A stretch of 64,000 bases of DNA from Polytrichum commune (GCA_950295325.1 OX485803.1:3472001-3536000); one strand, 5' to 3'. Counted from the stretch's first letter, positions 12,066 to 22,542 are shown. Notes: generated by a model not told the origin, from the sequence alone. Numbers and translations: made by a program.

Positions 12066-12579
12066 CAATAGTGAAATTATGCTTTTTGGAAATCCATGAT
12101 TGAAATATTTATATTTTATCATGAAAATGTTTCATGAATAGATGGAAAACGGTGAAAATAAGTTGATTCGGTTCGTAAATATTTACTTGCAAGTGTGCAA
12201 AAATATCAAAGATAGAGTGGAGGAAATGATGAGGAATGTAAGTTGTTTCGTAATTTTATTTCATGTCAATAATTAGTTACATGACCCCAAAGAGGTAAGT
12301 AAGTCAAACTCCCTACTTGTATGGCAGAGGCTCCTCAATTTGAGCATCGATGTATCTTACTATGCACACGAATGCACACAAGAAACGGTGAACTCAATGG
12401 CACCCAAAAGGATAGTAAGTGGTGTGAGATAGCACCTATTTGGCCAATCACTGCATCCTTTCTAGGCCACCACTTTTACAATATATCATTTTGGGTCCAC
12501 AAAAGCACCATTCTACCCCTACTTTACCGCATCAACAGTAAACATTCATCGTTTTTTATTTTTGTACCTTAAGTTACAA

Positions 12580-12750
12580 AGATGAATTGGTTGAGTTTGA
12601 GAAATAACCGGTTGAACAAGACCTCGTGAAATATATCAATTGTTCTAGCAGAATATAGAGAATATACCTCAAATTAATAAAGGAAAAACCGAAAGTTCAC
12701 GCAACATGTAACCAATTAGACTTGGAAATAATAGACTTTTAACCAATTTA
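12580..12750 (+). repeat. Second remnant arm of the AACCGGTT foldback family
   Basis: GTTGAGTTTGAGAAATAACC is followed by GGTTGAACAAG, GAATATACC, ACATGTAACCAATTAGACTTG and CAACC-type strings in the same order as the left arm of 51,458-51,850. The opposite arm is missing. Confidence 0.55.
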
Positions 12751-12849
12751 ACATTTGTTGGTAAAATATGAGATGTACAGTTATAAACATAGAATTGCGT
12801 AATTCTAAATAGTAAGCTTTGCCTAAATATCATATTTAGTGTAGTTATA

Positions 12850-13146
12850 GAGGGATAGGACTTCGTGGCCACTATGTAAACTCATTCATTATGAAGGTGA
12901 AAACGTAGTGAATGAACTATGCTCAAAATTATATAGTAGTGTGGAATTATCTCGCTCGAAATTGTCTAGTAGTACGGAATTATCTTGCGCAAAATTATTT
13001 GGCGTGCGAAATTAGCTCACGCAGCAGCGAACGAGCAAGTGTCAAAACCGATGCGACCAACCGTTGCCATTGTTGTAAAGCCACTTAAGTGTTAGACCAT
13101 GCTCATGGGAGTTGCCGACTGGCCTCACCACCAGCAAGTGTGGGGA
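12850..13146. repeat. Diverged relative of the 3720-4018 repeat
   Basis: GTAAACTCATTCATTATGAAGG followed by GTGAAAACG matches 3748-3778. The far end CACCAGCAAGTGTGGGGAGG resembles the right end of the 3839-4018 element. Between them is a triplet of diverged short repeats built on GAATTATCTCGC and CAAAATTAT (about 12,925-13,015). Confidence 0.4.
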
Positions 13147-13517
13147 GGCTATTATATAAGTTACATTTTTGTCAGTTTTTTTTAATTTAAAAAAATCACA
13201 CTTTGCCATTGAATGATGTGTGTCGAAGACATGGAGTAGCAGAGGCCAGAGGCCTGTTATGACGATTTCATTCATACGCAGTTGATTTGACTTGAATATC
13301 GTGCTTATGCTGGACTGGTTCCAAAATCCATCTCGTTAGGGTTTAGGGTTTAGGCCTTGAGTGTGCCATACATGCCTTGTCAAATAATCTTTTAAATTAC
13401 TCGTTGTTGATGTTCTCCATTTACCCGGTTCGGTTTCCTAACCCCAGATGAATGTTCACAACACCTATTGAGGGGGAGGGGGGACCAGGGGGAGAGGAGG
13501 GTGCAAACGTTGATTTA

Positions 13518-13932
13518 GAGCATGTTCACACGTCATCAATGTATGGTCCCACAACGGGACAATGTCAGGTTTAGCCTTGGAGTTGGACCCGCGTGTCAAG
13601 CCCAACCACTATTATAACGCTAGCGGGGTCCAAAAAGCTCTCTCAAATCATAATACCTTGGGTCTACAGTGGCCCAACTCCCAACTTCTTTATAAGAATC
13701 AACTATGAATACCTCGCAATCCTTGACCAAATATAATCTTAACTTCAATTATTTCTATGTACACCTTTGTGTATTGTAGGATATTAGTTTTGATCATGAG
13801 ACCCATAGTTTATGAAGCTCATATAAAGTGAACATGTGGGACATATAATGAAACTAATCCCCCTTAAAAGAATGATACCCGATTTAGCACCCCTTTGTGT
13901 TTGCATTTGGTGTACATCATATGAACATGCCC
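13518..13932. mobile_element. 415-bp Tourist-like MITE (TTA target duplication)
   Basis: The left end GAGCATGTTCACACGTCATC and the right end, read inversely as GGGCATGTTCATATGATG, are complementary. TTA lies directly outside each end (13,515-13,517 and 13,933-13,935). A 3-bp TTA/TAA duplication with GAG/GGG termini is the signature of PIF/Harbinger-derived MITEs. The interior is non-coding. Confidence 0.5.
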
Positions 13933-14201
13933 TTATGTTGTAGAGTCCTGAGTTGTTGATTTTAACTAAAATTGACTCCTTAATTGGGGTCAAAGACCAT
14001 AAAGTATTCTACACCATATATGGTATTTCATGTCATGTACACTATTTGTGAAGGACCTAAACTAGATGCCTACATGTCTCAAAGTATCACATCCGCTAAT
14101 TGCCAATATGATACTATTTATCAACAATATTCATTTTCAAGTGCAAGAAATATTTACATTAGGGCATTTGCATAGCACATTGGCATACTTGAGATAATAA
14201 T

Positions 14202-14325
14202 TTTGCATTTTAGTATGCAAGGGAAAGACGTTATCAAGCACACCAATGGCAAGTGTTATGTGTTTGCATTTGAGTATGCAAGAGGAAGATATTCTTGAGC
14301 ATACAAATGTCAAGTGTCATTTGTG
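14202..14325 (+). repeat. Two-copy 61-bp tandem repeat
   Basis: TTTGCATTT..AGTATGCAAG followed by a GACGTTAT/GATATTCT variant, CAAGTGT and ATTTGTG occurs twice, at 14,202 and 14,263. The copies have diverged by several substitutions. Non-coding. Confidence 0.6.
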
Positions 14326-14568
14326 AACAATTTAGAGTAGACGAACACTAACATAGCTTCCATCAGTGGTCTTGAATGCATGAGCTAAGTATGGCCATCT
14401 CGAGCTATTCACAAGTTGATGCCTAAGAAACCATGCATGGGTAGTTTATCCATTGTAATTTTCAATGCTTTAGTATTTCGGTGTTTCATTGTTACATGGT
14501 AGTAATGTTTTAGTGTTGGAGTATTATATTGCACAAATGTTTCATAATCATGATAGGTGTACTGAGTT

Positions 14569-14672
14569 GATGAGTGGCAGTTTTGCCTAGGTCTGCATCT
14601 GCATCCTGGAGGGAGGCCACTTTTCATTCCTGGATGCAGATGCAAATCCAGAAATGACTGGGCTTGCTCTTA
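14569..14672 (+). repeat. MITE terminal region, copy 1
   Basis: GATGAGTGGCAGTTTTGC followed by CTGCATC, GGCCACTTTTC, TTCCTGGATGCAGATGC and ACTGGGCTTGCTCTTA. The same string occurs inverted at 27,128-27,212. The end GCTCTTA suggests a TTA-flanked Tourist-like terminus. The other end was not found. Confidence 0.45.
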
Positions 14673-15039
14673 GAATGACAAAAACACAGTTTGCATGAGA
14701 GGTGGGCCGATGCCTGCTTGAACATGAGGGAAATCTGGAATGAATGATAGGCAATGGTGTGATAAGTTCCTTAATAAAGTATCCTATTTTTCAAGTAGTC
14801 CAATGGCCATACACAGGTTCAACAGTCATGCTCACTATCCCTCGATTTGGATCACATCAGCAAGAAATGACAGTAAATATTGGCAATGAATGTAGTGAAG
14901 TCATTGAAGACGATAGAGTCTTGGGGTGGAGGCTGTTGTAGAATTTTTGGAGCTTTGGCAGAGAAATTGAGCACAGATGAAGAGTCACTTGACTGATCAC
15001 AAAGTCTAGTTAAGTATACGCACAGAGGGTGGCCCAAGA

Positions 15040-15262
15040 TGACCCCATATTACCAGGTGATAGTGGAGAGGTACCCATCTCCAAATGGAGTGGTTGGCGG
15101 TTCAATTCCAGCTGTGAAATCTTCTTTCTATATGTCGGAGAAAAAAACAAGCGATGTAGTAGGAAGCCAAGAGCCCACGCACCGCAAGGTAGGCAGTAAA
15201 CCCCACCTTGCACCAAGAGGATTCTTGAGTAGGATAGGGCCGGTGGGCTAAAATTCACATCG
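15040..15262 (+). mobile_element. tRNA-derived SINE
   Basis: An RNA polymerase III A box (TAGTGGAGAGG, 15,061-15,071) and a B box (GGTTCAATTCC, 15,099-15,109, one change from consensus) lie 27 bp apart, as in a tRNA. Between them ATCTCCAAATGGAGT mimics an anticodon stem-loop. The tRNA-like head is followed by about 150 bp of unrelated sequence. This is the layout of plant SINEs, not of a functional tRNA gene. I saw no second copy in the window and no clear tail or target duplication, so the 3' limit is approximate. Confidence 0.5.
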
Positions 15263-15646
15263 GATTGACCGTTGTTGGTTATTTATTAAATTTTTATAAG
15301 TATAGAGGTTAAAAGGAAAATTGGAATTGTGATCTACTTGGGTTACCGAGTTGACCCGACTCTTTTCTAATCACAACTGATGACTATGAAATGAAGGAAC
15401 GCAAGAACAAAGGTTGAATTAAAGAATTCAAGACCATGGACTTTTGAAGCGGACTATGATTTGGTCTATTGTCATGTGCAGTGGATATATAAACACTTGC
15501 AAGTGGAGTAGAGGCACAAAAACTATTGTTTGACAACATAATTAGATTATAAATTGATTAAGGAAAATTGAAAACCCTGCAAGGGCGAATGCATTGCATT
15601 CTCAAGTTACATTGAAAAGGTCACTTAAAGGCGAGGCTATTGACTA
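15263..15646. other. No gene recognised; flank of the large MULE
   Basis: AT-rich DNA without a coding signal between the SINE and the left target duplication of the 10.6-kb element. Confidence 0.5.
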
Positions 15647-15656
15647 CACCATGGCT
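15647..15656 (+). repeat. Left target-site duplication
   Basis: CACCATGGCT, identical to 26,224-26,233. Outside these 10 bp the flanks differ (A versus C on the left side), which fixes the length at 10. Confidence 0.85.
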
Positions 15657-15740
15657 GAGGGAAGCTATCTTATGAGCGATGAGCGGTGAGCGGTGAGCAG
15701 TAACACATGAGCAATGAGCAGTAACATATGAGCAATGAAT
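15657..15740 (+). repeat. Left terminal inverted repeat with 7-bp array
   Basis: After the first 15 bases, the sequence from 15,672 falls into nine consecutive heptamers of the form ATGAGCG, GTGAGCG, ATGAGCA or GTAACAC/T, with no gaps. Strictly phased short repeats just inside the ends are plausible transposase-binding sites. The subterminal GGGTTTAGGGTTTA (15,761-15,774) follows. Confidence 0.8.
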
Positions 15741-15873
15741 CCAAATTTAGTAGAGACACACGGGTTTAGGGTTTACAACCAAATTTTTGACAAATTAATT
15801 GCATATTTTCAATTGTAAATTGCCAATATTTTAAATGAAGCACAAGTGAAAGGGCCCTATTTCCATAAATCAT

Positions 15874-16062
15874 TTAGAACACTTTCAATCCATTGCTGAT
15901 TTTTATTATAATAATTCAAACCAATACTTGTCATTTATTGACATCCTTATACATATAGCTACAACTAGCACTTGTACAACTACTCACATTCTACAACACC
16001 AACAAATTCAAGTAGGTGCATAACTGCATTATACATATATGTCGGTGCCATAATTGTGAGCC
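15874..16062 (-). repeat. Duplicated 3' tail of the transposase gene
   Basis: This stretch repeats 16,448-16,640, about 570 bp away in the same orientation. Shared blocks include ATTTTTATTATAATAAT, TGTCATTTATTGACAT, ACTACTCACATTCTACAA and TTCAAGTAG. The duplicated portion covers the last codons of the SWIM-transposase frame and its 3' flank, so a diverged second tail lies downstream of the stop codon. Confidence 0.7.
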
Positions 16063-16164
16063 ACTCAAACTGCCCACAGGTTGAATAAAGGCCCTGAATC
16101 TACAAAAGAAAGAAAATTAGATATTAGAAATAATGAATATGTAGGTAGCTACTAGGTTTTGAGA

Positions 16165-16300
16165 CATCTGCCTGTGAATGCGAGTTGTGTAAGAGACTGG
16201 TATTAGGTCTGGATCAACCCGGGTTCGAATCTGGTTGGTTACATTGACTGGTGCTATCCCAAATTGAGCTAGTGATAAAGTAGAAATAATCTATAGGCGG
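16165..16300 (+). mobile_element. Possible SINE-like insertion between the duplicated tails
   Basis: A B-box-like GGTTCGAATC (16,222-16,231) sits in GTCTGGATCAACCCGGGTTC, which looks tRNA-derived. I could not place a good A box, so only the B-box half supports the call. It lies between the two copies of the transposase 3' tail. Confidence 0.3.
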
Positions 16301-17862
16301 ATACCAAGAAGAAGTTACTACACGGATGTGCGTAGAATCTTCATAATTATTTTTTATTTTTAGAAACGTGTTATTATTTATCCGTGTGAATCAATCAAAC
16401 CACACATGGTTGGGTCGCAGTCAAAATAAAAATGAAGTTACTGAATCATTTGAAATACTTTCAGTCCACTGCTAATTTTTATTATAATAATCCAAACCAA
16501 AACATGTCATTTATTGACATTCAAATATATGTTACTTAATAGAACACTTGCAATACTACTCACATTCTACAATACCAGCAAGTTCAAGTAGTCGCATGAC
16601 CTCATTATAGGTATATGTAGGTGCATGAATGAACTTGTCACTCTCGTAATCCACCTTGCACAAAAATCTAAACACATAATAAAGATGTTTACAATACACC
16701 CATTTTCCTTTATTTCCCAATGCATGAGAGGACATTTTCGTGAAATCTGGACATGTGCAATGCGGGATATTGCCAATTGTGACATGGTAGGTGATATCTT
16801 GCTTGGAGACAATGTTGATTATCACTCCAAAGCCCGGATATGGAATGGCAGTGACCCCAACCACATAGTAACCTTCCATGAGTCCGGCGCTCTCCCATTT
16901 GTTTTTGTGATCCGCCAGAGGTGCTGTTGGATTACGACGCACTGTCTTTCCAAATCTGAATGTAGGGTGGGCGTCTGGGTTTGGTGGCATAGAAAAATGC
17001 GAGCGAGGGATGGGAAGAGTTGCGATTGTTGAAAGCCTACGACGAGGAGACAATGCCTCCCTCTGCTATAGTTGAAATCCAACATCTTCAAGTGCCAAAA
17101 CCTCCTCTCTCGATAGATTGGTACCTATCTTCATTGGCCACGTGTTGGGTACTATAGGCCAATCCAACACATATTTCTTCTTACTACCACTTACACAACG
17201 TTTGATGTCGTCAGGACAAAACCAAAATTCATACTCCACATTGTTGGGAGAGCGAAATTCCTTCCTGAGCCCTTTGTATGTTGGAGCAGGTGTGCCATGT
17301 TTCCCAGTCCCGACTTTGGCATTGCACATAGTCCCTGTAATGGCCTGCAGTGCCCAACAACGTTTGGCTGAGTTGGGTGGCAATCTTGCAATGTGCCACT
17401 TAGAAGCAAGACAATCAGTCTCTAACATGGATGTAGTATGAGCCACACCATGAATTGCAGAACTCAACGATTCCTCTATGCGTTGATGAGTTGCTCGGGT
17501 GTTGGGACGAGGAATGAAATAGTTCACTTTGTCGGGTCGATGAGAGTCACAATCAACACCCGGTGGTAGGTTGAATTTGCGTTTGGTGGAACCAAAGAGC
17601 TTTGATCCTTCCAATGCACAATCTCTCGTGTTGACATCTTCTGCCCCTGGATAAGACTTCATGGCATCGGCCAACATTTTTGGATCTCCACACTTGGCAA
17701 CTACTTTGAGTTTCAAGGAGGCCGAATCAGGACCTTTACCATCAGACCCCCCTTTCAACCATGTCCGGTAATTTGCAATTTGCATGAAGGCACGGATCAT
17801 GTCGTCCACTGTAGCTTCATATAAACAAGTCATTTTATTGCCGGACTGTTGGAGCCATTTAT

Positions 17863-18127
17863 TGTGTACAATCTCTGCAAGGTTGCATTTTGGCATTTCT
17901 GCACGCTCTTCTATTGTCATCTCCTATGAACAACATACAAATATAAGGATAAGACAAACATAAGATAAATTATATATCTAGGTTTGGGTCGAACGACCCA
18001 AACTGTTTGTTGTTTGTTGTGTACAGTCTCTGCAAGGTTGCATGTTGGCATTCCCGCACGCTCTTTTATTGTCATATCCTATGAACAACACAGAAATACA
18101 AAGATAAGAAAAACATAGGATATATTA
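17863..18127 (-). repeat. Duplicated intron/exon junction flanking a palindrome
   Basis: 17,863-17,975 and 18,016-18,127 are near-copies. Both contain GTGTACA..CTCTGCAAGGTTGCAT, CACGCTCTT.TATTGTCAT and CCTATGAACAACA. They reproduce the acceptor and the first codons of the last transposase exon. The upstream copy lies within the intron. The spacer between copies is the palindrome at 17,983-18,002. Confidence 0.7.
17983..18002. repeat. Isolated copy of the 32-bp-array palindrome
   Basis: TTTGGGTCGAACGACCCAAA, followed by CTGT, is identical to the core of the units arrayed at 22,206-22,505. It lies about 4 kb away inside the transposase intron. Confidence 0.9.
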
Positions 18128-20621
18128 CATTGACTAATGAAATTTTATATGTACTTACAAGTAGCATATGGCCACCCCATTGTCTGTAACGAAAGTGCCA
18201 AAATCCCAACCACTCTGAAAGGCCAAGGATGCCTTCATCGGAGGCAGCTCCAGATGACAACCACCAAGAACGAATCACATGGTACTTGGTCTGAGCGTCG
18301 TCTATTGTTTTCGCGTCTTTGTAATCCTTGCATATTTGTTTGTGTTGAAATTGCAAGGATGGTTTGATATACTTTTGGGTCACCTTATCCAAGCTTGCGG
18401 ACCAATGGAAAAGACATGTACGCTCACGTGCAACCATGGGTAGACTTGGATCACCATCCCCGTAAATCGCCCTCACCGCATTCCAATTAGCTTGAGCACT
18501 ATCACTCATAAACCTTTTGAAGTTTACGTTTGGTACACCATTTTCTGCCATGACAGCATTCAAATTTTCCCAAAAGATAATTTGTGCTGCACCATCTTCA
18601 GATTGCATGTCACAACACGCAATAGTCAATACTTTACAGTATCGACTGTCGTACACATGGCAAGCCATGGTCAAACATAATCCATGAATTCTCCATATCC
18701 CCACCGACTTGCATCCTCTTCACAAGCTCCACACCACTACCTGGAAGGTCTACAGACATCTTAAAAACAAACACTTTGTCCTTTGACTGCCCTGGGAACC
18801 GACTACTATGGACGAATTTAAAAGCAGAGTGGTTTTTGAGCGCCATAATACTATCCATAGTTCCCATTCCACTACGCAAAAAACGCTTTGATCCAGATAC
18901 AAAGTTACGACAATTTGGAGATGCAAGAGTGCTGAATTTGTCCATGACGACCTCTAGGGATGAACCAACCAAGTGATGGCCTTCGACATTTGCGGGAGAT
19001 TTGAGAAGGTAATCGGCCAAGAATTGTTTGCTCGCCGCCATAATTATGGCTGAATTTCTTGCTGTGGGTGTTTTCAATACTTCATTTGCAACGCATTGGT
19101 ATGCCATGTCCAATGATTCACGGCATGCGCCATTGGCCACATGGTGATCATGTACACCAAGATGAATGCAAGCCCTGGACATTCCAACGGATGTGGAGTG
19201 GATGTATATGATTCGAGCATTATACAAAGCAATGCACACAGGTGTGGAACGACATACCTTACACTTGACAGTGGACTTAGTAGGGGGAACAACACCCACA
19301 GCAAATGAGAAAGGAGTTGAACCGGCCCATTCAATGTTGTTCCGGAGGCCCCCATTGCGATTCATATAATCACAGTAGTCATTATGACATTGGAGATGAC
19401 CAACACAAGTAGAGCGCCGGAAGGACAGTCCAAAGTTATTTTGGATATTCGTGGTTTTGGTGGTGCACCAAGGGTGACCGTCGCACATCTTGTCCATGCC
19501 GTCCATTGAGCGACCATACGTATTTGGAGCTTTGAGTGCCACAGGAGCCAAGAGAAACAAAACATCACCGTTAAAAGAAGATGGTAAGTACTTGACTTCA
19601 CGAACATCTATACTGTCAAAATTAATGGATGCAAGATCGGACTTTCATCTTTTTCTTGACTTTGTCAGCTTCAAGGCATCAATCATAATCAACCCTGTAA
19701 ATGAAGGTGAAGGGTGTAGTGGAGGACGTTGAGAAGATGAGATTTGGGGAACCGCCTTCTTATACATAAGACCGCAAGGGTGCGATAGAGGGAATTTGAA
19801 CTGTGGATGTACCGGATTCGTTTGTCAAAATGACAGTTGAAGCTTGCATTTGAGACTCAGAAAGTCCTATCACCCTAAATGAACCAGGTCCTAAGATCCA
19901 CATAAAACCAACATCAGTTTTATTTTTTGGAACCAAAATCGTTTCATACACCTCTCCATCTGCAGAGTACATCTCATGCTCTAAATACATGGTTCCTATT
20001 TGGAGGTTGAATCTCAAACTAAGTAAAATCCTCTGAAACATTCACATGACCATCATCTTGGAGTGGCAAGATGAAGGGAACAAAAGATCCATGAGCTCTA
20101 ATGGTAGCCATAGAAAATCAAAAAAACATATGAACAACACATCACAAAAATATGGGGTGAATGTTGCTTTTGTATAGAGTTGTGTAAGGAAATGAAGACG
20201 TGTGATACAATAATGGATGGAGATGAAAGCGTGTGATACATAGCATCTAATAATACAGAAGTGGACATAATACAATAATAGTCAGAGAATATTTACGAGC
20301 AAGATATATACAAAATGGCGTCAAATACTAAAAATATTGGTAGAAATTTAAAATATATGTGTGGACTGACGCAGATATAGAAAGAATTAAAATTGGTTGC
20401 AAAAATAAATTATTGATCATTATGAATAGAACAAAGTAGGTGTCAAAAAAATTTGGCGGATATAATAAAAATAAACACATAATGACAAACACGTCGAAAT
20501 ATATCGTTCATTGAACGCCAATTACAACAAGTGATCGTAATATACGCCGGATTTTGTAAGATAGATACATTGGAAGAATAAATGATAGTACCTGACAGAA
20601 AACATATCATAGACACCAACG

Positions 20622-20933
20622 ATGGTGGACGATGTAGAGAGAACACCCGTGAGGCCGAAGAGAAGACGTAGGAAAGCTTTGTATTTCACTTCCGAGAAAA
20701 AAAAGTTCAGACTCAGTGTGGGAAAGAAGGATGCAAAAAAGGAAGGGAAAAGAAACTTGTTGAATACAGTAGAAGAAACTGTGAAGACACTGGATCTTGA
20801 TGCGATGGAGGATGATGAAGGTGCAAAGAACAAAGAAGATGTAGACGATCGTATATCAGAGGCCGAATTGAAGATAGGTTCAAAGAAGACGACAAACAAA
20901 AAGATAAGTCAGTTCAACGTTCACATAATTTGA
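20622..20933 (+). CDS. Small basic/acidic protein of unknown function (doubtful)
   Basis: A 103-codon frame starts ATGGTGGACGATG. Residues about 10-45 are strongly basic (PKRRRRK, then lysine-rich), and residues about 55-90 are acidic (EDDEGAKNKEDVDD), like a nuclear or histone-binding tail. It lies between the transposase start and the palindrome arrays, on the strand of the methyltransferase-like gene. The opposite strand is also open (20,522-20,899, Ser/Phe-rich), and a donor-like CAG/GTACT on that strand at about 20,593 could mark a 5' transposase exon. I prefer the plus-strand reading slightly, on composition only. Confidence 0.3.
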   Translation: MVDDVERTPVRPKRRRRKALYFTSEKKKFRLSVGKKDAKKEGKRNLLNTVEETVKTLDLDAMEDDEGAKNKEDVDDRISEAELKIGSKKTTNKKISQFNVHII

Positions 20934-20954
20934 TAGTACATAAGTTGTAAGTTA

Positions 20955-21560
20955 GGATGGAGAACCTTGTACGTTTACTCACATGTCATGTAGTAGCAAT
21001 TTATAGACGTTATAAATTGGAGAGGAGAAACCCTATACGTTAATGCACATGGTATATAACAGAAATTTAGGATGGCTAGAAGTCAGGAGGAGATCGCAAA
21101 GGGTTTATAAGAGCAACTTAGGAGGCGAGAAGTTGGGAGGTGAAACCCTGTACGTTAACGCACAAGATTTATAAGAACAACTTAGGAGGCAAAAAGTTGG
21201 GAGGCGAAACCCTGTGCGTTAACGCACAGGGTTTGTAAGAGCAACTTAGGAAGGCCAAAGTTGGGAGGAGAAACCCTGTGCGTTAGCGCACAGGGTTTAT
21301 AAGCGCAACTTAGGAAGGCCAAAGTTGGGAGGAGAAACCCTGTGTGTTAACGCACAGGGTTTGTAAGCGCAACTTAGGAAGGCCAAAGTTGGGAGGAGAA
21401 ACCCTGTGTGTTAACGCACAGGGTTTGTAAGCGCAATTTAAAAACCCAAAATTGGGAGGAGAAACCCTGTGCGTTAACTTAAGAAGGCCAAAGTTGGGAG
21501 GTAAAACCCTGTGCGTTAACGCACAGGGTTTGTAAGAGCAATTTAGGAAGGCCAAAAGTT
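20955..21560. repeat. P1 array: 64-bp units centred on a GTTAAC palindrome
   Basis: Units start AAACCC at 21,207, 21,271, 21,335, 21,399 and 21,462, with a truncated step to 21,504. Diverged units precede them back to about 20,960. Each central unit holds the palindrome CCTGTGCGTTAACGCACAGG, plus a second, wider inverted pair CAACTT...AAGTTG in the spacer. Substitutions such as TGTG/CGTG are shared by neighbours, as expected of tandem amplification. The minus-strand frame across it is only a read-through of the repeat. The position between two divergent genes suggests an operator, origin or centromere-like role, or simply satellite growth. Confidence 0.9.
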
Positions 21561-21966
21561 GGGATGTAAAACGACTAGGAGAGCCTAAAACTAAAACAAA
21601 TATCTATTGTATGAATTTAAATCGATGTTCAGAACCTAGGAGCAAAAAAAACTATTGAAAACGGAGTTAGAATGCAAGAAATGAGAAATATGACTATTCA
21701 AGTTCTCATGCAATACGTTATAGGAGCTAGAAAATGACACAAAATACCATAAATGTTTTTTTGCCCCGAAACCCAAAATCTACGAGGTGGCCCAAAACAA
21801 GGAAATAGATAGAAGAATGAGAAAAGAAAATCATTTCAAACCAACACAAAATATAAGAAGAATTTGTAGCTACGGAAATTTAGATAGTATAGCATATGTT
21901 TATTTTTTTTGGGACCCCATTACGGTCTACTTGCCTAGCTAGAGGCTTCGCAAAGTTGGGCAAGTA

Positions 21967-22152
21967 GACCCTGTGCGTTAACGCACAAGGTCTGCGCTGG
22001 CAACTTTCTAGCGAGTATGCGGGGCCACGAAGAGCCATGCTAAATATGGCTGCAGGGACAAGTAGTATAAATTGCCACACCCCAAAGCATTCAATATTTT
22101 TTCTCTCCTCCGTCCTACCTGAGCTCATCGCTGCAAGCTCTCTCATCTACAG
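21967..22152 (+). promoter_or_regulatory. Candidate upstream promoter and 5' exon of the methyltransferase-like gene
   Basis: A P1-type palindrome (GTGCGTTAACGCAC, inside 21,967-21,992) lies about 80 bp upstream of TATAAAT (22,066-22,072). A pyrimidine-rich start region follows near 22,097, then a donor-like ACAG/GTACAG at 22,153. The next good acceptor is TTTTAG at 22,776-22,781, just before the ATG at 22,791. If used, the 32-bp array would lie in a 5' UTR intron. Inferred from sequence only. Confidence 0.4.
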
Positions 22153-22205
22153 GTACAGTACAAGGTTTGTTTGCACTTTCGTGGTGACTGGGTAATTGCG
22201 CATAA

Positions 22206-22505
22206 TCAGGCGTAAATTGCGGACAGTTTTGGTCATTCGACCCAAACTGTGTGCCTAGTTTGGGTCGAACGACCCAAATTGTGAGCATGGTTTGGGTCGA
22301 ACGACCCAAACTGTCTACCTAGTTTGGGTCGAACCACCCAAACTGTGTGCCTAGTTTGGGTCGTTCGACCCAAACTGTGAGCATGGTTTGGGTCGTTCGA
22401 CCCAAACTGTGAGCATGGTTTGGGTCGTTCGACCCAAATTGTGAGCATGGTTTGGGTCGTTCGACCCAAACTGTCTACCTAGTTTGGGTCGAACGATCCA
22501 AACCT
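22206..22505. repeat. P2 array: nine 32-bp units with GGGTCG/CGACCC palindromes
   Basis: Each unit is a 20-bp palindrome-like core (TTTGGGTCG, two central bases, CGACCCAAA) plus a 12-bp spacer. The central pair is AA in some units and TT in others. Spacers come in three types: CTGTGAGCATGG, CTGTCTACCTAG and CTGTGTGCCTAG. Unit length is constant at 32 bp, about three helical turns, so all cores face the same side of the DNA. The first unit (GGTCATTCGACC) and the last (GATCC arm) are diverged. Confidence 0.95.
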
Positions 22506-22542
22506 TGCGTCCAACTTTGGTAGACTTGTAGTTGGACGCATA

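Larger units (their letters stand above)
16556..20097 (-). pseudogene. MULE transposase with Cys/His zinc-binding region, DDE core and SWIM finger (broken)
   Basis: Three coding blocks are read right to left: about 20,097-19,760, 19,694-18,159 and 17,924-16,556, together near 1,080 codons. Block 2 begins after an acceptor (TTTACAG). It carries a Cys/His cluster (HPWC, CKVC...PVC, ending HLGVHDHHV) resembling the WRKY-GCM1/FLYWCH group, then a core with MSDSAQANW and a CLFHW (CxxH) motif typical of MULE transposases. It ends at a consensus donor, GTAAGT. Block 3 holds a SWIM finger: CTC near 16,755 and CKH near 16,685. The product would bind the element ends and catalyse excision and integration in the nucleus. 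Breaks seen are a frameshift near 20,020, TGA near 19,645, a frame change near 18,680 and an in-frame TAG near 17,064. It is therefore inactive but little decayed. The first-block join is uncertain. Confidence 0.75.

Noticed and set aside
13336-13354. TTAGGGTTTAGGGTTTAGG, telomere-like
   Set aside because: Only about two and a half TTTAGGG units. Short telomere-like strings are common inside plant chromosomes, and there is no array.
15061-15109. Possible tRNA gene
   Set aside because: A and B boxes are present, but the acceptor stem does not pair and the sequence runs on into a SINE-like body.
20955-22505. Regularly spaced palindromic repeats, superficially CRISPR-like
   Set aside because: Spacers are themselves repeated and nearly identical, no cas genes are present and the context is a eukaryotic transposon. 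These are tandem arrays, not CRISPR.
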